NCBI GenBank assembly: GCA_021018995.1
Contig: CM037590.1
Location: 84,352,097 to 84,416,096, forward strand
Source: Chloranthus sessilifolius
Taxonomy: Eukaryota > Streptophyta > Magnoliopsida > Chloranthales > Chloranthaceae
Reading direction: 5' to 3'
Length of the DNA stretch: 64,000 nt
The notes beneath the pieces were generated by a model, which did no database searches, was not told the DNA's origin, and was given only the letters and a program-made list of their open reading frames with translations. How positions within the stretch are numbered: position 1 is the first letter of the stretch; the number at the start of each line of letters is the position of its first letter. Below are positions 35,880-45,462 of this stretch, one piece after another. The translations under genes were made by a program, and so were the position numbers.

Positions 35880-36420
35880 TCATTGAGCATGAGTTTTGGT
35901 AGACCCAGGCTCTACACACTCATTTGTTAGGCCTCAATTTACAAAAGAATTGAGCGTCACTCCTGAGCACTTAGAGTTCATATTGATGGTGTCTATTCCT
36001 ACGGGAAGTGTAGTGAATGCAGTCACAGTGTGTAAGTCAGTGATTGTGTTAGTAGAAGATCACGAGATGCTGGCAAATTTAATTTTGTAAGATATGAAAG
36101 GGTTTGACATCATTCTTGGAATGGATTGGCTATCCGCGTACCATGCGAGTGTCGATTGCCTTCGAAAGGTTGTGGTTTTTTGCCCTCCAAAGGAGCGATC
36201 ATTCAGATTCTTCAGGGTGAAGTCTAAGGTAGCTCCGTTGATATCAGATATTCGAGCTGAAAGGATGATGAAGAGTGGATGCAGTGGCTATATGGCCTTT
36301 CTGTAAGAGCAATGGGAGGAGACGAATGTGATATTCGATATTCATGTTGCATGTGAATATCTCGATGTGGTTCCTGAGGATTTACCAGGACTACCACCAG
36401 CTCAGGAGATTTAGTTTACA
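35880..36420 (+). pseudogene. Element C aspartic protease
   Basis: The core LVDPGSTHSFVRPQF near 35900 has D-P-G where the family has D-S/P-G. It is followed by MKGFDIILGMDWLSAYHASV (36094-36155), the conserved chromoviral LGMDWL motif. EDLPGLPPAQEI near 36390 leads into RT. Stops at 36088-36090, 36304-36306 and near 36412 interrupt the frame. Confidence 0.8.
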
Positions 36421-37680
36421 ATAAATCTAGTTTTTGGTACTGAACCAGTAACTAAGGCTCCTTATCGGATGGCTCCAGCAGAATTATAAGAATTAAAGGA
36501 GCAACTGCAAGAACTGCTTGACAAAGGGTTCGTTCGACCTAGTGTGTCTCCTTGGGGAGCACCAGTACTATTTGTCAGGAAGAAAGATGGTTCAATGCAT
36601 CTGTGCATCGACTATCGGCAGTTGAACAAGTTGACGATTAAGAATCGTTACCCTCTCCCTAGAATCGATGATCTGTTTGATCAGTTATAAGGAGCGAGGT
36701 TCTTTACGAAGATTGACTTGTGGTCGGGTTATCATCAGCTAAGAGTTAAAGAAGAAGATGTCGAGAAGACGACATTTAGAACCAAATATGGGCACTATGT
36801 GGTCATGCCATTTGGATTGACGAGCGCACCTGTGTCTTTTATGGACCTGATGAACCGAGTGTTTAAACCATACTTGGATAAGTCCGTGGTTGTCTTTGTA
36901 GATGATATCCTTGTCTATTCCAAGACAAAGGAGGAACATGAAGGACATCTGCACGTGGCTTTACAGACCCTTAGAGATCACAAATTATATGCAAAGCTCA
37001 GTAAGTGTGAGTTTTAGCTGGACCAAGTTAGTTTCTTAGGCCACATCGTCTCTGTTAAGGGTATAACGGTCGACCCGACAAAGAATGAAGCAGTCGTGAA
37101 TTGGGAACAACCGAGAACGGTAACAGAGGTCCGTAGTTTTCTTGGTTTAGCAGGATACTATCGACGATTCGTAGAGGGGTTCTCCAAGCTATCAAGTCCG
37201 CCTACTCAGCTCATAAAGAAAAATGCTAAGTTTGAGTGGACTGATCAGTGTGAGAAGAGTTTCCAAGAACTCAAGACGCGTCTGACTACAGCACCGGTGC
37301 TAGCTATACCTTCTGGCAGAGGAGGTTTTGCTATATACAGTGACTCATCTTACAGTGGTTTGGGTTATGTCCTCAACCAGCACAAAAAGATTATAGCGTA
37401 CGATTTTAGACAGATCAAGGAACACGAGAAGAATTATCCTACGCATGATTTGGAATTGGCAACGGTGATTTTTGCTCTAAAAATATGGAGGCACTACTTA
37501 TACAGTGAGACATTTGACATATTCACCAACCACAAAAGCCTCAAGTATCTGTTTACTCAGAAGGACCTGAACATGCGACAGCGCAGATGGATGGAGTTCT
37601 TAAAGGATTACGATTGTTCCATCCAGTATCACCCTGGGAAGGCCACTGTTGTTGCAGATTCTTTGAGTAGGAAGTCTTCA
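36421..37680 (+). pseudogene. Element C reverse transcriptase and RNase H
   Basis: RT motifs: [86 protein letters not shown], and the intact catalytic [11 protein letters not shown] (near 36898). The thumb reads [17 protein letters not shown]. RNase H reads [37 protein letters not shown] and [20 protein letters not shown], ending VVADSLSRK. Stops at 36488 (TAA), 36688 (TAA) and 37016 (TAG) replace codons that are Gln or Trp in relatives, each one transition away. There are no frameshifts over about 1.5 kb. Confidence 0.9.
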
Positions 37681-39085
37681 GCTCAGTTGTCACATCTTAT
37701 CACCAGAGTGCAGAGGTGGCATCTACTTGAGGACCTGGCCTGGTGCGATACACTGATTGACATCAAAGGTTCAGGGGCATTGATGGCTACTATTGTGATA
37801 CGGCCCACGTTGTTTGATAACGTACGTAAGCTCCAGATGATTGATGATGAGCTTATGGCCATTAGAAAAGATGTGATCAACGGGATCGTACCTGATTTCT
37901 CCATTAAGGATAATGGTACCTTGCTATTTAGAGATCGAATGTGTATACCAGTTAATACGGATCTTAAAGATATTATTTTAGAGGAAGCGCATAAGTCTAC
38001 GTATGCTATACATCCTTAGAGTATCAAGATGTACCAAGATCTCAAGCGAAGTTTTTGGTGGAGAGGACTGAAGAAAGATGTTGCGGATTATGTTTCTCAG
38101 TGTTTGGTCTGCTAGCAGGTAAAAGTAGACCATCAGAATCCAGCAGGGTTATTACAACCGTTACCAGTGCCAGAGTGGAAACGGGAAGTCATTTCTATAG
38201 ATTTTATCTTGGGATTGCCAAACACATTGAGAAAGAGTAATGCCATATGGGTCATTGTAGATCGACTGACAAAGTCTACACACTTTCTGCCATATCGGAG
38301 TACATATACAGCCAATAACCTTGCAGAGCTGTACATGAAGGAGATAGTTCGGTTGCATAGCATACCAGCCAGCATCGTGTGTGATAGAGATCCGCTCTAT
38401 ATGTCATAATTCTAGCGACGATTTCAAGAAGGCATGGGTTCTAGACTGGAGTTTAGCTCAGCGTTTCATCCTCAGACAGATGGGAAGACTGAGAGAGTGA
38501 ACCAGATCATAGAGGATATGTTGCGTGCATGTATGTTGGACTTTCATGGTTCATGGGATCAGCATTTACCTTTGATCGAGTTCGCTTACAATAACAGCTA
38601 TCAGTCGAGTATTGGGATGGCGCCTTATGAAGCCTTGTATGGATGACGCTGCAGATCTCCTTGGAATTGGGAAGAAGTCGAGGAGAAGCTTATTTTTGGA
38701 CCTGATATCATGGACAGTGCAACCGAGATAGTTCAGTTGATCCGCGAAAGATTAAGGGTTGCTCAAAGTTGCCAAAAGAGCTATGCTGATCTCCATCGGA
38801 CGCACGTCGAGTTTCAGGTATACTCAAATGCATTCGAGAAGGTTACTATTCCTAGTTAAAATGATTAGCAATGGAATTAACTATTGTTTTCAAGTTGGAG
38901 ACAAGGTCTTTGTGAAGATCTCGCCAACCAAGGGCGTTATGCGCTTCAGGAAGCGAGGGAAGTTGAGTCCTCGATATATCGGCCCCTTTGAGGTACTCAA
39001 ACGGGTTGATGAAGTCGCTTATCGGATTGCTTTGCCACCGCAGTTGGCGAGCATGCATAACATTTTTCATGTTTCCATGCTATGA
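37681..39085 (+). pseudogene. Element C integrase
   Basis: The zinc-binding part has [12 protein letters not shown] and SQCLVC. The catalytic core reads ISIDFILGLP, SIVCDRDPLYMS and DGKTERVNQIIEDMLRAC, giving D, D and E. Then LIEFAYNNSYQSSIGMAPYE and, after a frameshift near 38770, [20 protein letters not shown] with NIFHVSML near 39080. Stops include TAG 38017-38019, TAG 38113-38115, TAA 38407-38409, TAG 38413-38415 and TGA 38644-38646. The GPF/Y module is typical of chromovirus integrases. Confidence 0.88.
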
Positions 39086-39313
39086 CGATACGTGCGCGAC
39101 CCGACTCACATCTTAGATTTCCAGCCGATTGAGTTGCAAGAGGATCTGACGGTGATTGAGGAACCGATAGTGATTTTGGATCATGGCGATCAAGTTTTGA
39201 GGACCAAGTTGATTCCACTAGTACTTGTGGAGTGGAGAAATCATTTAGCTTCCGAAGCTACCTGGGAACGCGCAACTGAGATTCGTGAGCAGTACCCGCA
39301 TTTGTTTACCTAA
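39083..39313 (+). pseudogene. Element C chromodomain (integrase C-terminus)
   Basis: Chromoviruses carry a chromodomain at the integrase end that steers insertion to heterochromatin. Here VILDHGDQVLRTKLIPLVLV is followed by EWRNHLASEATWERATEIRE and QYPHLF, then TAA. The Tekay/Del pattern W-x-N-H, EATWE and YPxLF is kept. A TGA just before it (where ML-R-R-YV is expected) separates it from the GPF/Y module. Confidence 0.88.
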
Positions 39314-39479
39314 TGTCGAAGGTACTTTCACGGGTTGGTTTACAGTCATTGATTGTGAATGCATGCCTTACTTGTACGGGTGCCGTATGTAGGGTATGGT
39401 ATGCCTTCATTCTTAGGAATGCTATTGGTCTGCATTAATAAATTAAAGATAAATATATGAACAAATTGCTTCTTGACAT
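39314..39479. other. Element C sequence after the integrase stop, no gene
   Basis: This is a short AT-rich stretch between the chromodomain and array 2. No polypurine tract followed by the TGTAATAGCC LTR start is present, which is where they would be expected. Confidence 0.5.
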
Positions 39480-39790
39480 GATTGATCGATCAATTTAGAT
39501 ATTGATCGATCACCTTTGATGTTTGATCGATCAATAAGTGCATTGATCGATCAACACTTGTTAGCTTATTAGGTCTAGGATCTATTGATTGATCGATCAA
39601 TTTTGGAGGTACTGATCGATCACCAAGGTTGGTTGATCGGTCAATGAGGGAAATTAATCGATCAACATAGGGTATTGATCGATCAATTCATGTGTCATTG
39701 ATCGATCAACAGTGAGTGATTGATCGATCAATGTATCGGGGGCTTTTAAGTGCTCTATTGATTGATCAATAAGAGCATTGATCGATCAAT
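39480..39790. repeat. TTGATCGATCAA palindrome array 2 (upstream of ORF X)
   Basis: About 13 copies of ATTGATCGATCAAT or near variants occur at about 18-30 base spacing, the same motif as array 1 but with different flanking sequence. So this is not simply a second copy of the LTR. It ends about 235 bases before the ATG of ORF X. Confidence 0.9.
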
Positions 39791-40024
39791 CTTGGGGTTT
39801 TAAGGGGCATTTGAGTTTTAGAACGCTCATTTGCACAGCGCGTGAGAGTGATAGATCAAGAGGTTTTCCAACCTATCGTTCAACCTTCCATTCGACATGC
39901 TTTTTTTTTGGCATTGGACTTCCTTCTCCTGCGTGATTTGCTTTGATTTCACCCGACCAAATCGGTAAAACCCTTCCTTTCTGTTATTTTGGGTTCTTTT
40001 CTCCATTTTTGAGCATTTTATGCC

Positions 40025-40289
40025 ATGGGACCGCGAATGAAGAACGCTTCGCGTAAGACTCCAACGTCCCGGGTTCGTGCTTCGGTACCACCCCCGAACC
40101 CATTCCCCAACCTGTCGTGCCACCCGTGGCACTTGTTGTGGACGTGGTTCCACCCGTCCAAGCCCCCGTCCCGACCCAAATTGAGCACGAAGTCCCCAAC
40201 CCATGGTGGACTTCCAAAACCTTTCTTCCCGAGTATGTATTCGCCTCTTCCCTTTATGAGGATCGGCTCGAGATGGTTTGGGCTATGGG
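40025..40289 (+). pseudogene. ORF X, 5' part (plant transposon protein-like), cut by element D
   Basis: The ATG at 40025 begins MGPRMKNASRKTPTSRVRAS. A frameshift within the CCACCCCCG stretch (about 40088) leads to PEPIPQPVVPPVALVVDVV, then NPWWTSKTFLPEYVFASSLY and EDRLEMVWAMG at the D insertion. The pattern (basic start, Pro/Val-rich linker, then SSLYEDRLE) resembles third ORFs of Athila and related elements. The rest is at 59898-60741. It follows array 2 of element C, so it may be an extra gene of C; a fragment of an Athila element is the alternative. Confidence 0.6.
40285..40289. repeat. Target-site duplication of element D (ATGGG)
   Basis: ATGGG at 40285-40289 is repeated at 59898-59902. 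Removing D restores the frame of ORF X. Confidence 0.95.
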
Positions 40290-41008
40290 TGTGCAACCGT
40301 AGAAATCGATACGATCCTCGTCGCGATGATGCGCTCTCTAACGATGAAAAATATAGAGTTGCCACCCGGAGCTTTCAGTGTCCCGGGATATCTAGTTCAT
40401 TTTTATGAGCGCCTAAGTGCTAAAAATATGACTCTGAATCCGGTCCACGCCAAAGGCTCTTGGGTAGGGGCTTCGGTTATCGATCGGGAAGGTGTTAGGC
40501 ACCCGATCAACCTGCTTAATGCTGTCTCTACTAATGGCCAAAAATAAAATGATGTAAAAGATAAGGAAATGGTTCCCTCTTGCCCAAATGGGCCTCCAGT
40601 CCTACTCCGTTCCTACCAAAAATTCAGCGGCGTAATGGCACAAATGAAAGAGTAGGGAATGCCAAAAAGAGATAGGAGAAGAAAGGGGAGAGCCGAAGCC
40701 CTCGGGCCCTTGTAGCACCATAGGAGAGCCTTGCGTGACTTGTTTTGATGAGCTCTTGAAGGCTTTGTATGGTGGAAAGTGGGGTTCTAACCTCTAAGGC
40801 TTGCTAACTAAGAGGTAGAGAGGGAAGGTGAATGGGTAACATATACCTAAACTAAGGGATCTAAGGTGAAAAATATTACTCAAAGGAGGTTTTAGAATTC
40901 TGAAATTTGTATGAGAAGTGTGCACTTAAGGGAGAAAGATCTTCTCACTTTAAGCTCTTTCTCTCTTAGGCCAAAATTCTCAACCCTTAAACCAAGGGGT
41001 GGGGGAAT

Positions 41009-41018
41009 CTATTTATAG
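41009..41018 (-). promoter_or_regulatory. TATA box of element D 3' LTR
   Basis: The - strand reads CTATAAATAG at the position equivalent to 58954-58963. Confidence 0.65.
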
Positions 41019-41278
41019 GAAAGGAGTGGAGTAGGAGGCTACTTAGATGCCAATTGGAGTTAGCAATTAGGTAATCTCAAATCTAAGGTTTCTTAGAATT
41101 TTGAGAGCTTGGAAAGGTGTGAAGGTGGTTTTAATGGTGGATGATGAGGTGAGACTTTAAGCCACTTGCAAGGTTGCAAATAGGTAAGGAATGGGTGCAA
41201 CAGAACTATCAAAACACACCCCAAAGGTTGAGGTGGTCAACAAGTCAAACCCAAAACACAAATTTCGAGGCAAATATA

Positions 41279-41512
41279 TGCAACTAATAGTTCTGTGCAA
41301 ATGCATCTACTGATAAAATAGTGAAACGATCTTTGGAAGTTAGCTCGCGAGGTGGGGGCCACCTTTTAAACTTTGCGCAACTATTAGTTATGTCAGGCTT
41401 AAAATTAGGGAGGATTGGTTGCGCCAGGCAAAATTTATACCTGGCACAACTATTAGTTAAGCCAGGCTATTTCTGGGGAGAAATACCTTGGCGCGACTAA
41501 TAGTCGCGCCAA
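41279..41512. repeat. Palindrome cluster 2 in element D 3' LTR
   Basis: Copies occur at 41279-41299 (worn), 41373-41397, 41417-41429 (one arm only), 41441-41466 and 41488-41512. The last has GCGCGACTA in its left arm and a matching TAGTCGCGC in its right arm, so the two arms changed together. Confidence 0.9.
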
Positions 41513-41913
41513 ATCCCTAGGGGGGGCACCTCGAAATTACCATCCTACCCTCCGGGTTAGGATTGTCACATCTTCCGATATATACCTCCGATTGGGGCGA
41601 TTCTTGGACCGTTGGAAAGCTGACAACCTCCACTCTTTAATGGTATAAGAGTTGGTCACTGTAGAGGGTCGTAGCTAGTTCTGGTGTGCCCCTCCTCCTT
41701 ATTGCCTGGGAAGGTTAGGTTAGGGTTTGAAAAGGGTTCTAAGGGTCGGGGTTGGTTTCTAAAGGTTCGGGGTAGGTTCCTGGGGGATGTAGGGTGATTT
41801 CTAAGGGTTTAGGGTGATTCTTAAGGATTCCATACATGCCATCAAAAGATCAAAAATGCGCCTCTCTCAAAATGTGTTTCGATCAGGCCTTGGGTCAAAT
41901 TTGGGTGTCTACA

Positions 41914-41926
41914 GATGCCCCTCTTT
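41914..41926 (-). other. Element D polypurine tract
   Basis: On the - strand AAAGAGGGGCATC sits directly before the 3' LTR start TGTAGACACC. This purine-rich tract is characteristic of Tat elements. Confidence 0.8.
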
Positions 41927-43782
41927 GGTATCCGATCACTAATGATCGAATGCCAAAGAAAAGAGACATTCGAAGAGGCCCAAGGCATCACTGACGGGTC
42001 TGCTGTATTCAGAACGAACTTCAAACATCGGATGAGTAACACGGTGAGAAAATGAGAGCCCTGGAGTTCCAGGCTAATCATTCGTTTCTCGAGGTAATCA
42101 GTTCCCAAGCGCTTAGTGACATTACTGGGCATAACCGAGGTGGAATGAGTTGCGAAAGCCCAATAGCTGGAAAAAATGTTCACCTCTCGAGATGTTTTGA
42201 AGGTGATTGATGTTCGAGATTCATTCTAAATGCAACAACTTCGTAAGTAAGAGGGGTGATCGACCCACATTCAAAGATAGGCACGAAGCAAACATACGCA
42301 AGGCTCCACAGTTTGCGTCCAATCCTACAAGGCATTCAACGACCTCATTGGATTATTCGCGGGTGCCCCTGCTAAAAGCAGGGTTCGAGATCTTTGGGTG
42401 AACCCATCGATCCCAAAGTTTATTTAGCATGACCACCTGAGCGAAGTGAATAGATGTCACAACGCTTTTTTAGGGGTGTGTGCCATTTTTCAAAACGTGC
42501 CTTAGATCCACATGACCCAGAGCGTCCAGCTTCAAATACCACTAAACAGATCCAACCAGTTATCGGGTGCTAACCCAAAAGGGACATCCAACCCTAGTTT
42601 CTGCCAACAATGATCATAAGCATCAATTAACTATGCATAAACATGCACCCATTAGGGGCAATAAGCAACAACAAAGGTGATGGAAGCCCCGACCCGGACC
42701 CGCCCGAGTACAATTTAGGAGGACAAACGACCATCATAAGGATACCCAGACGCATGGCGTACACTTTATAGGGATACTGCTGCCCATATAGGTTTTAAGC
42801 CTGTGAAAAATAAAAAGGGAAATGAACCCTTCTGAATGCATGGTTGCACATAGTTTGATTGACACATAATCTCATTCTTGATAGGTTGGTTTCAACCAAC
42901 AATTGACCTTTTTTTTTAATGGAGAATCTGAAGCTTAAGGCACTTAAGTTCACATGAGTCCAAGCGCTTGTCGCAAAGATTTAACAGTGGAGTCGACTCA
43001 ATCGAAACATTGGCTGTTTGACCGGGATCGACACCGTTGCTCCTACCTTAAAGCAGGATCCAAGGATCCGAGGCGAACCTCCGACTCAGGACTTTAATGT
43101 GGCACAGGTGCATTGCTGATAAAATATTAACGTTTTATCGCTTTATGCTTGTGCGTTGTGCAGGTTCAAATCTATTTTTGATTTTTCTATCATTTCTTGC
43201 AATTTTCTGAAATTTTCAACTGTTATTTTATGAGATTTTTTGAATTTTGAAGCTATTATCTTATGTGAATTTTTTGGATTTTTGGAGTTATTATTTTATG
43301 TGAATTTTTTGAATTTTGGAGTTATTATTTTATGTGAATTTTTGGAGTTATTATTTTATGTGAATTTTTGGATTTTTTTTTGGAGTTATTATTTTATGTG
43401 AATTTTTTGAATTTTGGAGTTATTATTTTATGTGAATTTTTGGATTTTTTTGGAGTTATTATTTTATGTGAATTTTTTGAATTTTGGAGTTATTATTTTA
43501 TGTGAATTTTTGGATTTTTTTGGAGTTGTCTTGTGAATATTTCCGGCTTCTCTGTGGGGATTATATTATATTATTTTATTTTCCTTGTGTGTAGGACCGG
43601 GGTGCTCGTTGTCCTCGGCCTGTCCTTATTTTAGCACGACTTCCTTGGCAAATCGAAGGATGACCGAAAAGCCGCCTTGGGAGCGCGTGCATCGGTTGGA
43701 AGTTACCGAACAAACAAACAAAAGGAAGTGGGGGACCGGTCTTCCCATCTGGCCCGTACCAGGCCTAAGACCCGGCCTGAGT
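41927..43782. other. Element D non-coding region between 3' LTR and PMD gene promoter
   Basis: No gene is seen. It holds the AT-rich tandem repeat and then palindrome cluster 3. Confidence 0.6.
43222..43528. repeat. AT-rich tandem repeat (units of about 25-36 bp) in D
   Basis: Around nine units of TTATTTTATGTGAATTTTT with variable GGATTTTTTTGGAG or GAATTTTGGAG endings. It lies in the 3' non-coding part of D. Confidence 0.9.
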
Positions 43783-43906
43783 GCCTGGCGTAACTATTAG
43801 TTGCGGCTAGCCAATATGGGCCCAAGAACAGCCTGGCGTAACTATTAGTTGCGCCAAGCTAAAGGGAGGCAAACATTTGCCTGGCGCAACTATTAGTTGC
43901 GCCAGG
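43783..43906. repeat. Palindrome cluster 3, upstream of the antisense PMD gene of D
   Basis: Three copies lie at 43783-43805, 43832-43859 and 43880-43906, spaced 49 and 48 bases. The last ends 11 bases before a TATTTAAA box. Confidence 0.95.
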
Positions 43907-43916
43907 TTTGGCTGGG

Positions 43917-43924
43917 TATTTAAA
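43917..43924 (+). promoter_or_regulatory. TATA-like box for antisense PMD gene of D
   Basis: TATTTAAA lies 11 bases after palindrome cluster 3 and about 190 bases before the 5'-UTR splice donor. The following sequence (43930-44114) is C/T-rich, like a plant 5' UTR. Confidence 0.5.
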
Positions 43925-44294
43925 ACAGCCCGAACTCGGGCAGTGGGGTCTCATTTCGAATTCTTCCCCCTCTCTTCCTCTTTGAAATCGAAAACCGCTC
44001 CCCCTCCCCCTAGGGTTCCTTTACGTTGCCTTTAGCGTGCCCATTGCCGTTGTTTTGCTTGCGGATCGATCGTGGGCCTACGCTAGACAAAGCAACCCCC
44101 TTTTTCTTCATAAGGTAATCTTTTAAACTCTTTTTTCTTGATTTTTCTTGCTTTTTGTTATGCAAATATGATCATGATCTTGCATTTCTAGATGAAGAAT
44201 AGTTTTTTTTTGTTGTAGGCATATTGGTTAATGATGTGTGAATGATTTTTTTTTATGAACAATGCCTTCTTCTTTTCTTTTTTTGATTTTATGC

Positions 44295-44296
<2 letters not shown>

Positions 44297-44347
<51 letters not shown>
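44297..44347. repeat. (TA)n microsatellite
   Basis: About 25 uninterrupted TA units. Confidence 0.98.
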
Positions 44348-44350
<3 letters not shown>

Positions 44351-44704
44351 AATAATAATTTTTTGTTTTTATTTGTGCCTAGAAAAGGGGTTTTATTTAT
44401 GTTATTTTTTTGTTTTTTATCTCAAAGCAAGGATTTTATACATCCTTTTTGACAACTAGTTTAGAAAAAGGGAATTTCTAATGATTTTTGGTTTCTATAT
44501 ATTGAAAACTAATTAAGGAGAAAGTGTTTTTTTTTTCTTTATATTTCTCTTAACATTAAAAAGGATTTTGCTTTTTTTTTGAAAAGTATCTAAGGTATTG
44601 ATTTATATATATGTAATATTTTTTTGTTTTAGTTTTTTTTTTGTAAAAGAAGGATTTTTTTGGTCACAAAAGGAGGATTTTTTTTGGTGTTTGTTTTTTT
44701 TTTC

Positions 44705-44708
<4 letters not shown>

Positions 44709-44754
<46 letters not shown>
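44709..44754. repeat. (TA)n microsatellite
   Basis: About 23 uninterrupted TA units. Confidence 0.98.
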
Positions 44755-44757
<3 letters not shown>

Positions 44758-45462
44758 TGCAAGAAGGATTCTTTTTTTTCTTGATTTTATGGTCCATGAA
44801 GAAAAGGATTCTTTTTTTGTTTTTTTGTTTCCTGATTTTAGAGGTATAAGGAAAGGATTTTTTGTTTTTATGATTTTAGGAGCGTAAAATGAAGGACTTT
44901 TTTTTTTAGTTTTTCTAAACAGAAAGAAAGATTTTTTTTTGTTTCCTATTTTATAAAGAAAGGATTTTTTTGTTTTTTTTTTTTCTAAACAGTAGGAAAG
45001 ACCTTTTTTTTTTTTTTTATGATTTTCGAGGTATAAAGTGAAGGACTTCTTTTTTTTTTTTTTTTTTCTAAACAGAAAGAAAGAGATTTTTTTTTTTTTC
45101 CCTAGACATAAAGGGAGGATTTCTTTTTCTAAGTGTAAAAGAAGGGCCTTTTCTTTTTTTCTTTTTGGAGTGATAAAAGAACGATTTTATTTGCTTCTAA
45201 CTTGTTTTATTTTCAAAGGTAGGAAGGGAAAATTTTATTTATTATCTTTTTCTGAAGAAAAGATTTTTTTTTTTGCATTTTCAGCCTAAAACGGGATTTT
45301 TTTGTTATAGTTTTTTTTTTGGATGTGTATCTCTCATTTTTTTTTTAAAAATATGTTAAAAAAAAGGGGGAAGGTGAGGATACTTACCTCCCTTTTTGCA
45401 GCATAGGATATCATGGCTTTTTATCATTGATCTGTTCTGACGTGATTGCTTTGTTGCCCCAG

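Larger units (their letters stand above)
33358..39800 (+). mobile_element. Element C: Tekay/Del-type chromovirus, + strand, 3' LTR not found
   Basis: It starts with a TGTAATAGCC LTR-like sequence in B's antisense gene (left flank GTAGA). The order gag tail, protease, RT, RNase H, integrase, chromodomain (35340-39313) is that of Tekay/Del chromoviruses. Most of gag is missing. No second copy of the 33358 sequence follows the chromodomain; instead comes a TTGATCGATCAA array, then ORF X. The true right end is uncertain and may lie beyond element E. Confidence 0.75.
40290..41913 (-). repeat. Element D 3' LTR
   Basis: It is 1624 bp and pairs with 58226-59897. Its palindrome cluster (41279-41512) is more worn than that of the 5' LTR, with one copy reduced to a half site (41417-41429). 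Confidence 0.95.
44115..45462 (+). other. Probable 5'-UTR intron of the antisense PMD gene, T-rich with two TA microsatellites
   Basis: CATAAG|GTAATC at 44114/44115 is a good donor, and TTGCCCCAG|C at 45462/45463 is an acceptor placed one base before the ATG. The 1348 bases between are very T-rich, as plant introns are. They contain many AAGGATTTTTT blocks and pure TA runs. Short frames here are simple-sequence artefacts. Confidence 0.55.

Noticed and set aside
39314..40024. A hidden 3' LTR of element C
   Set aside because: No stretch matches the 33358-34108 sequence; only the palindrome motif is shared.
44255..45289. Short frames rich in Ile-Tyr or Phe (apparent membrane peptides)
   Set aside because: They are translations of TA microsatellites and T-runs in a probable intron.
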